From positions 3,474,001 to 3,534,000 of the forward strand of contig CM060731.1 in NCBI GenBank assembly GCA_030704615.1: DNA of 60,000 nt. The letters are read 5' to 3'. A model generated the notes under the pieces. It made no database searches. It worked only from the letters and a program-made list of their open reading frames with translations, and was not told the origin of the DNA. A program made the translations under genes and the position numbers. The DNA is from Takakia lepidozioides. Taxonomy: Eukaryota > Streptophyta > Takakiopsida > Takakiales > Takakiaceae. Below, piece after piece: positions 45,901-60,000 of this stretch; positions within the stretch are counted from its first letter, which is position 1, and each line of letters begins with the position of its first letter.

Positions 45901-48252
45901 CTCCTTCTCAGGTTCTTTCTTCATGGTCATTTTACCAGAATCAAGCAGGAACTGTATATAATTGATAATTGTTTCATTGTTCAAGAAAAGCTGAAGGATT
46001 GTGTATAGCTTATGGGTGTCTGTAATATAGCCATATCTAGGATTTTCTCTGCACGAGTGGGATACGGACAAGACATGGACTCTCTACATCTGTTGATATT
46101 TATTTCCAATGCCTCAAAGGGAGTAAAGAAACCCCGAGGTGTCAGGCTGGCTTCGGAAAGCCTCCATATTCCTCAGGTCCAAGGGAATCAGTAAGGGGGG
46201 TTTTGCATTTTCAATTTCAACTCATGAGAAGTTTTGCATCACATATAAGGAGCCGAGCTGATACACAGTGGTGGTACAATTCATCCAATGTCGTCTGGTG
46301 CTCAGTTGCCAGGCATTATGCATATTCTTGTGCAGAAGAGGAAGAAATGGAAGTTCAATCCCCAAATCTTAGAGCACAAACTCAGCTTGGGGAAACGCAT
46401 ACTCAGACAGGTAGAAGCATATTCAAGCCTCTGAGTTGCATGGACCATCACTGGATAAGCCAGCTACGCACAAAAATGTGCTACCACTTACAACCCTTTT
46501 TTGGCGTACAGTTGTTGGTTAACTACCAAGAACCTGGTATTGCATTAATGTCTAGTATTGTAACGGTACTCAACCAAAAACTCAAGCTACGTGAACATGT
46601 TGGAATCCCCACCCCCTGTGAGTCAGAATGTTGTAGCTGGCCCTAAGACCTTTCAAACTTTAGAAGAGAGGATTCTATGCCATATGTGTCTGGTGTCCAA
46701 GTCATATAGATAAACTGAAAGTGGGACTTCCCTACTTTGCAACTTACTAATGTAATATGTGATTAATGGTATATGATCAGATTATTCAAATAGCGGGTGT
46801 GCATATGGAAAGGCTGGCACTGGGCAGAACAAGATGCACCGTGGGAGCAGTATGGACAGTACTGACCATGCTGATGTCAATGTGGTGGCACCTCCCAAGC
46901 CCCCCAAAAGCAATGCTGCTGCTCAGGTCTGTTTATGTTTTCTTTCTGCTTTTTTCTTACTATGACTTGCCTTTCCCCATCCAATGTGGACCCTTGTGGA
47001 TCTGCAATGCAGTTATTGTACAGCCGTCCAGAAATGGGACCTGTGGGATTTTCTTCCTCCCTTTCCCTCCTGTGTTATTTCTGTTTGGCTGGACCTGTGG
47101 TCACAGTCTTTAATTGGCTGATGATGTTTTCGCACAAGAGTTTGTCCTTTGGTATTAAGATGTGTTGACATCTATGTTATTAGGCATGAGCATGAGGTAG
47201 TTTATGCTTATCCATAGACGATGGCTCATGTGGTGATTGTAACAATGGCAACTAAGTCCCTAATAACAACTGTTGGCTTTAATCTGGGATCTAAGGCAAT
47301 AAACAGTCACACCTTGGCATGTGGTTTTCAAGGTTAACCTTTCCCTTGTATATTTTGTTAATGTCTCATTATCTAACCCTGGGCTGATCACTTCGTAACT
47401 TTGGCCGTTAGGCCCTCCCCCTCGCCCTTAACCTCTAGTTTCCTGATGACGCAGAAGTACTGCGTGTCAGGAAAAAAACAAAGGGATCCAACGTGAGTTG
47501 GCTGACCGCAATATATAAAGATAACACAGTGCTGAACCAAGAGCTGATTGAAGTGCAGAGGGAGAGAACAGGGAAGCTAAAAATGACGGATTTGGCACAG
47601 CATTTTCATCTACCAATCAACGCTGCTGCCAAGGAACTTGGCATTTGCCCCACTGTACTTAAAAAGATTTGTCGTCGAAACGGCATGCGCCGATGGCCCC
47701 ATCGCAAGGTTGAATACCCTCAGTCTGATGAAAGCCTAACCATTAACTCATAACAACTCTCCTGCTCTAATCTATAACTGGTAACAGTGATGGTGCTCTT
47801 GTAAATTTGAGGCAGGCAGCTAGTCCCCGGGCATGTGACGGTTGGACATTGTTAAAGAGGCTTTGGATCTGATCATTGCCTACGGTAATATTTCCACTCA
47901 TGGTCAGCTCAGTGAAGGCTGTATTAGAGCCCGGAAGCCTACAGCAATTCCCAACCATCAGACCTGGACTAGGTCCAAGCTGGTCAACTAACATAGAGGA
48001 AGATTAGCAAAATACTGAAACTTTAACCATACCTAATCAGCCAGCTTTTTCATGCTGTGAAGAGAATAATAAAGAAGTAAGTGTGAGTGTGTTTGCGGCG
48101 GACAGATCAAAAGCATAGAGCGTATCATTGCAACCTTGGAGCAAACAATAGCAGAGGGTGCTGGGCAAGGGGATGAAGGCATTCGCATGGAGATTGCAAT
48201 GCTACGGAATGAGCGTGCACAGCTCTGTGCAGGTCTCTTGGGTGGGACGTGA
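42958..48252 (+). CDS. RWP-RK domain transcription factor, RKD-like
   Basis: Exons by splice site and phase: 42958-43690, 44384-44504, 45255-45469, 46336-46410, 46781-46926, 47559-47708, 48106-48252, about 528 residues. The first exon is acidic and Pro/Phe-rich and ends in CDSCQILRRIIHSNG; exons 2-3 add KLEIHGCDG, then VKQFLLQYSLLRRKEG, a conserved N-terminal module of this family as I recall it. Exon 6 is the RWP-RK DNA-binding domain: HFHLPINAAAKELGI, TVLKKICRRNG, RRWPHRK. Exon 7 continues IKSIERIIATLEQ into a short predicted coiled coil. RKD proteins control egg-cell and gametophyte programmes in land plants. The end is uncertain: reading through the last donor stops at 48252, while splicing to 48401 would extend the frame to 48633. 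A phase-compatible acceptor at 44586 offers an alternative, truncating third exon. Confidence 0.88.
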
Positions 48253-49974
48253 TCTTTGCTGCCAAGCTTCGATTACTTTCTGCTCTGTGCCCCCACCCTT
48301 TTCCAAACCAGCCCTGCTTTCTGCACAGAGGGGCATACATCCAATCATAGTAATTAAGCACTACTCTTTTACACATGGCTTGTGTACGCCAAGACTGCAG
48401 TGAGTCCCCAAACCCATTTTCTGTATGTAAGGGAGCCCTTGCACCCTGTACTCTCCTCGCCATTTGTACCACCCCATTATACCCCTGCAGCCTTTTGCCA
48501 TGCTACCTATTCACTGCAATTCCCCTGCAGCACCATGTCTCGTGAGTTTCTCTTCTGTGATCGTCATTCCAACGACATACAGAAACTTAACCTTATGATG
48601 CGCATTTGTTCACTTACCTGGCTACACAGCTGAGCCAGGGAGTTTGTAGATTCTTGTTTAAGTTTGTCACTTGTATTATAGTGTAGATTGCTTACACCCA
48701 GCTGTACTTGTAAATGTGGTTAATGAGGCTGGCAGTGCGGGGGGAGGGGGAAATGGGGAGTCCTCCCATCCAAATTCATCATGTGATCTTTTGTGGAACT
48801 ATTGTTTTCAATAATGTAATCATCACTCTTTGGTCGAATTCTACTGTGGGTACTCCACAAACATGCCATGCAGAGCAGTCTCCAGGTTCTCTATGCTGCT
48901 GGACGTGAGATGAATTGAAGATGAGGAATTCCTTTATGGTGTCTACTCACGTCAACACAAATTCAGCTAAATAACGCCTTGTTTTGTTGCAATGTAAAAC
49001 CTTATAGAAGATGCACATGAAGCCTTCCTTGCATGGTGGCAAGACAGCCTTCATTATCATGCTCATCATCATTCATCTTGTACATCAGATTCTCCCTGGA
49101 GACCCCAATGTAAACATTCCCTGTGTGATTGTTGGTTGTGACTATCCTGAGAGCAAATTCCCTGTGGGATCAACAGTTTTTTTCTAAGACTAAGTTCATA
49201 TGTCCATGCGTTGCATGCATCACCCCCAATCAGTGGTGAGTTTTGACATCCTTCAAGGGCCAATTCCCGTTCTAAGGGCAATCAAAATGTCAAGTTATTG
49301 GGTCACCTGCATAAATAAGGGTGCCAAGAAGACATGCCTTGAATATCTTAAAGAGAAGCTACAAAGAGCGGCTGATACTTGCAGCTCTCATTCAGTTTGA
49401 CTAAATGAACAAATAATGCTTGAATTATCACACCTAGACCTCAGAGAGGGGATCATATCCTGTGGATATACTTCAAGGCTTCAAGGTCTTACCCATGGAG
49501 GTGAATGATGTATACAGACAACATGTGAAAAAATTCATGTGGTGAAACAAGTTTGGACATTACTATTTTTTTTTTCCTCTTGTTTACTCAGCACTCAAGG
49601 ACTTATGTTGGGATACGCTGAGATACTCAACATTGACGCTTTACAAGATTCCTTGGGAAATGATGCAATTGACTGCACCTTTCATTGCTCTGCCAAAAAC
49701 TTTGAGATTGGCACAGAGGTCAACAAACAAACACCTACTCAATCAATCATATCTACCTTCGATTTGGACACGTCAACTGAGTTGCTTGTTGTAACTAAAC
49801 CTTTGGGAAGAAAGGGAAAAAATACATTACAGGATCTACAGTTACCAGATGAGACACCCTTCAGATCCCATCCTTTTGGGAAAAACAAATATGTCAAGCA
49901 TTTTTTGATTGATTGGATTAGACTGAAAGAGAGGGATGAAAAATAAAGTCAGAGGAACAAAGCAAAAGAATAGA
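48253..49974. other. Intergenic, no gene recognised
   Basis: It holds the RWP-RK 3' UTR and the 3' side of the convergent DUF2993 gene. A frame at 49539-49946 (135 codons, GTG start) has no recognisable domain and a T-rich run near its start, so I do not call it. Confidence 0.4.
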
Positions 49975-52475
49975 TTATGGGGTAACAAGAAATTCTCCTG
50001 TAAATTCCATACAAGAATCATCAATTTGTAGTTGAGTAATTCTAAGTTCAGGTCCCACCTTGAACGTCTTACAAATGGAATCATCTTTCACCGAATCAAC
50101 CAAAAGACTCTCACCACCTTTCTCCACTTCGACTCGCAAAGTGATTGGAAAGTCACTTCCCTGACTATGTCGGTCGGGAGATGTGAAGTGAAAACTTCCA
50201 TCTTGCATGCGCACATTCAGTGTTGTTGGAGGTCTCTTGGGGAAAATCTCCTGAAGTGATGTGAATGCAAGTGGGCTGGCAAGACTGCCAACAGAGACTA
50301 TCAGTTTCAAGAATTGTTTAATGGGCTCGAGATGGTTTCTAGTAGCCAAGGAGTCAAATACCACAACATCTTGACCATAGTCACATTCAAATAGACCAAG
50401 TGGATTCGCTTTGAATCTAGATTCTCAACATCAAGTAGGGTAAGGGTTGAGTTGGAGAACCTGGCATTCAAGTCTTGCTCTTGCACTTGAATTGAGACAT
50501 TCACATAAAAGGGCTCCTGTAGTAGCCTGCGCCCATGCCCAACATTCTTCTTTACTGACACTGATTGCCCATTGTAAGAGATCTGAGATAGATGTTCTTT
50601 TATCTGACATAATATATCACCCCTTTGACCAACTCCCCAAAGGCTATGTAGTCCACCCCTTTCTCCACTCTCCAGTACTGCTCTATGACCAATAAAAATC
50701 CTGAAAGAAAGAGATGACCAATGTATCAATCCAGTGAGATATAAAGAAATCTCAGAATGTTCAGGCCAGAATAGTAACTTGAAGGACTGGAATCAACCTG
50801 CCCCGGCCGAGTTTGATCAGTACTTCAGTGGCCAACAGATCCACAGTTGTGAAGGAAATTCCCTGTGAGAAGCAAGAGCCAAGGCCACCAAACAAGGAGC
50901 TCTATGCGTGAGCACTGTCCCTACTAAACGAAACTAGGGGTCGATACTATGCTGGGTTTCTACTGTACTAATCAGGCCTGGCTTGACCATACAGGTGGCA
51001 GAGACTTGCAGTGAAGTGACTGAGAAAAATAAATGTGTAGTGTCCACTCTAGAGCAGAGACCCACCCCTCTATAGATTAATCAGAACTTTTGCTGCCCTT
51101 TGAAAGCAAAACTTCTCTCATCCTACGACAGCATGTTCATGGGCCTTATACTCTAGAAGATCATAATCTTGGTGTCAGAAGGCCTCCTAGGGTTGCTTCA
51201 ACAATAGTTATTCTGGAATTGAGGGGAAGAGAAGCAGTGAGAAAGATGCTCAGTCTACCTTGAAGACTGCTTTAGTTGCAGTAACTTGAACCTCTTTCAA
51301 TTTTCCTGCCAAGAGCTCTTGGTTGCTCCCTCCCACCATAACCTTCAGCTCCCTACAATCTTCAAGCTGCACACTGCAAAGTTCAGCTTTTCTTCCTTCC
51401 ACAGGGAGGCGGGGTGCACAACAGCACCTCAAAGTCACCTCGGATTGACATTCAACCGGCTCTCAGTCAGGGAAGGAGGAACCTCCCTCTCCAACATATG
51501 CCTGATGGATATATTCGTTTATCCTTCCAAAATGGCTGCACCATTCCGATTCGTGGTCACCCAGAGCCAGGCCAAGAAAAATGCTAGCACGGACTTGTAT
51601 GTACTAAGAGGTTGGCACTCAACCAGGAGGGGATATGTCCCACAGGACCCATGCCTGCAAGGCCATACATCCGTGGAACCCCCAACAATTACATATATGT
51701 GTATTCCTTCTCACCCTCGGTTTTATTCGAAACGAGTCACATGGGAAGAATCATAGCAGAACAGGCAAAATAAATTACCCGTACTCCAACTTATCCTGCT
51801 CTACCATCTAGAAATACATCCTACATTTTGTAGCAGGTGAATAGCATATGCCCACCTGAGACTTGAGGAAGCCACCAAGGGCTTTCTCAAGAAAAAAACC
51901 GACAAAGCTACGATTGCGCGAGAGACCTTGCGCTGGGGTGATTTTGCCTCGCCGCTCTGATTCTTGCGTCTGACAGACAATTGGAAACCACCTTCGGGCA
52001 CCACGTTCCTTGACACACTGTCCCCCATTTTTGCAGATTATTCGGGAATGCTTACCTCCAGCCAACATCCCACCAAAAGATCCTCCTGGATAAAATAAAA
52101 GCTGATGTCAGAACCTGGGCAAACACTCTCCGAGCTAAAGTGCTGGACGTTAAACCCTCTCTCTCTCTCTCTCTTCCTCTCTCTCTCTCTCTCATGCGGG
52201 CGCACTGTCATTGTCTTGAGAGGGCTTAGGTCCCACAGTAATATGGTTGTAGAGCACTTCGTCTGTGTTCCAAGGAAGTAACGAACTCATGAATACACAA
52301 TCTACTTCAGGCACACAGCCCTCCTAAACAAGAATGTGATACCTGAAATCAGTGTAAATTGAGGGGGCAATCTGAGCAATTGATACCGTTGTGGCATGGA
52401 GCTGTGCACAGCAGCTGTGCCCCCCATAGCTGCGTTGGAACTAGAGAGCGAGTTTAAGTGTGATATGGTAGCCAT
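49975..52475 (-). CDS. DUF2993 (LmeA-like) protein, probably plastid-targeted
   Basis: Seven exons fit in phase: 52475-52343, 52085-52056, 51956-51856, 51366-51259, 50862-50798, 50700-50461, 50338-49975, giving 346 residues. The N-terminus is rich in Ser/Ala/Thr with few acids, like a transit peptide. The body follows the DUF2993 pattern: a short helix (FFLEKALGGFLKSQ), CRELKVMVGGSNQELLAGKL, VQVTATKAVFK, FTTVDLLATEVLIKLG, then FYVNVSIQVQEQDLNAR, and at the end ELRITQLQIDDSCMEFTG. LmeA-type domains bind lipids in bacteria; the plant function is unknown to me. Exon 2 is only 30 bp. The junction after DLNAR is the least certain: a 122-bp intron (50460-50339) is my choice, and a 44-bp excision ending at 50417 also keeps frame. 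The acceptor at 51957 is also tentative. Confidence 0.72.
52156..52193. repeat. (CT)n microsatellite with one interruption
   Basis: CT units broken once by TTCC. It lies inside the first intron of the DUF2993 gene, where it reads as (GA)n on the coding strand. Confidence 0.9.
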
Positions 52476-53801
52476 TACTGAGCGCTCACAATATTCATCG
52501 GCTGTGAGCAGGCGCGAAGAGGGAAGAGCTTCTACGGTGGTGAACGAGTTAGAATGAGAATGATCGTCCGATCTGTGAGGAGAGACTGATGAGAGTATGC
52601 TGAACGCCAACGCCCAACCTTGTTCTCAAAATATCTGTAGGCTTTGGATTCAAATCCTGACTAGCACTGATGCTGGAGGAAGAATGTTGAGCATCCAGAA
52701 ATGCTTTACTGGGACCACAGTCAGTTGGGAATCAATAGTTCACAATCTTGTCCTGAAGTCGGCAGAGCAATCTCTCATTTCTTCACTGCAGGACACTCTT
52801 GCTGAGAACGCATGGATCGAACTAATGCCACTCAACAACGTCTTTGTTCTTTCCTTTCATTTAGTCTGAGCATCAATGGTCGCCACAGTTCCAGTTACAT
52901 CAGCTCAATTGTGAACCCGGTTTTGGACACATGCACTCGGCACTTGAGAAGGCATTTGGCCGCACGTTCTGCTACCTCCACATGGCCATGAACTCTGAAC
53001 ATGCTTCAAAGACAATTTATTATAAGGACTTGGACTTTGTTAGTTGATGATTCTTCACCCATAAAGTGTGTGAGGAACCCTCCCAACAATTGCATCTTCC
53101 CCTTCACAGGTGCACCACCAAACTGTAGTTTTCATAATGAAGCAGCTATTACCTTGGCTGGAGGGTGCAGCCATAGCTCCCAAACATTCCAGCATATGTT
53201 GCGTGTCACCCGTGGAGAACCAGCCTCCCTGTCCGTGATCTTGGATGTGCGAAGAGGCGTGCAGAGAGGAATTACTGATATAATGATGCAAATGTCTCAA
53301 AATCTGGAGTGCAAACTAACACCTGGTGTATCTCTACCCTAGAATGAATCTGACGCAAGGGCTTTCCACCCACCAATGTGAAAGTGCATCCAACAACATT
53401 GAACAATTTCAAACTGACTCATTTCAATTGAGAACCACAGTTGGCATCGGGCAAAGGGGGTTAGTAATGCATCTCTGAAATGCATTAAAAGAATAGTGTA
53501 AGAATGTTCACTCCCACAGGACATTAAGACAGACATGTGCATAGAGTACATGGAACCTCTGAGTAGAACTACCCCTCGAGCCTTTGATTCCACAAAACAC
53601 AATATAGAACTTTATGGCGTCCTGCCACCATTCCAAGGTAATCCCACCCCATTTATAAACAATGATAGTTTACTCACCACGCCACATCAAGACTACATCC
53701 CTTCAAATCTACACCAAAATCCTCACCAAAATCCTCGTCCTGGTTTCAGAGATTACCACCCAATCCTCTTCTCAGATAGGGAGACCTCGCTGCTTGCAAA
53801 A
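52476..53801. other. Intergenic between V-ATPase A and DUF2993 genes
   Basis: About 1.3 kb between the stop of the V-ATPase gene and the start of the DUF2993 gene, both on the minus strand. It should hold the 3' UTR of one and the promoter of the other. Plus-strand ORFs at 52597 and 53001 match nothing I know. Confidence 0.4.
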
Positions 53802-59919
<6,118 letters not shown>

Positions 59920-60000
59920 CTGGACAATTTGGGATGCACCCAGCACAAGAAAATTAGCTTCATCGGTGTATAATCACTACTACTACCATACATTTCAAAA

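Noticed and set aside
49539-49946. 135-codon plus-strand ORF with a hydrophobic start resembling a signal peptide
   Set aside because: It has a non-ATG start, a homopolymer-derived Phe run, no domain, and lies between the 3' ends of two convergent genes.
52597-53342. Two plus-strand ORFs between the V-ATPase and DUF2993 genes
   Set aside because: No family resemblance, no splice logic linking them, and the region must serve as UTR and promoter for the minus-strand genes.

Overview
This is nuclear DNA from a land plant, most likely an early-diverging, non-seed one (moss, lycophyte or fern grade). The support is an intronless DYW-type pentatricopeptide repeat gene, an RKD-type RWP-RK regulator, plant-style GT-AG introns of about 70 to 950 bp in housekeeping genes, and several layers of decayed Ty3/gypsy retroelements. 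The species cannot be fixed from the sequence. All exon maps here were built by hand from splice sites, reading phase and remembered family consensus; none was tested against transcripts.

Layout. (1) 1-10.4 kb: two divergent, decayed genes. On the minus strand is a MULE/FAR1-like transposase with a zinc-binding region, DDE-type motifs and a C-terminal SWIM finger. On the plus strand is a ten-exon gene joining a ParB-like domain to a beta-class N4/N6 DNA methylase fold. Two of the plus gene's introns carry repeated 24-bp inverted-repeat boxes. This is the most unusual part of the window. (2) 10.5-19.9 kb: repeats, comprising a tandem repeat, scrambled Ty3/gypsy gag, protease, polymerase and integrase pieces on both strands, a second dead gag, and a 705-bp element with terminal inverted repeats. 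(3) 20.4-21.6 kb: intact four-exon ribosomal protein eL6 gene. (4) 23.2-25.8 kb: intact DYW PPR gene on the minus strand. (5) 28-31.4 kb: a tandem duplication with two related uncharacterised proteins, one copy flanked by 161-bp inverted repeats. (6) 33.2-38.6 kb: TBC1D13-like Rab GTPase-activating protein, ten exons, minus strand. (7) 39-41 kb: short repeats and little recognisable coding sequence. (8) 43.0-48.3 kb: RWP-RK (RKD-like) transcription factor, plus strand. (9) 50.0-52.5 kb: DUF2993 protein, minus strand. (10) 53.8-60 kb: V-type ATPase catalytic subunit A, fifteen exons in view, minus strand, 5' end outside the window.

The intact genes from 20 kb onward are ordinary single-copy cell functions (translation, organelle RNA editing, membrane traffic, transcription, proton pumping) and show no operon-like link to one another. 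The first 10 kb is best read as a mobile element or element remnant that carried a DNA-modification-type cargo. The linkage and the role of the palindromic boxes are inference.
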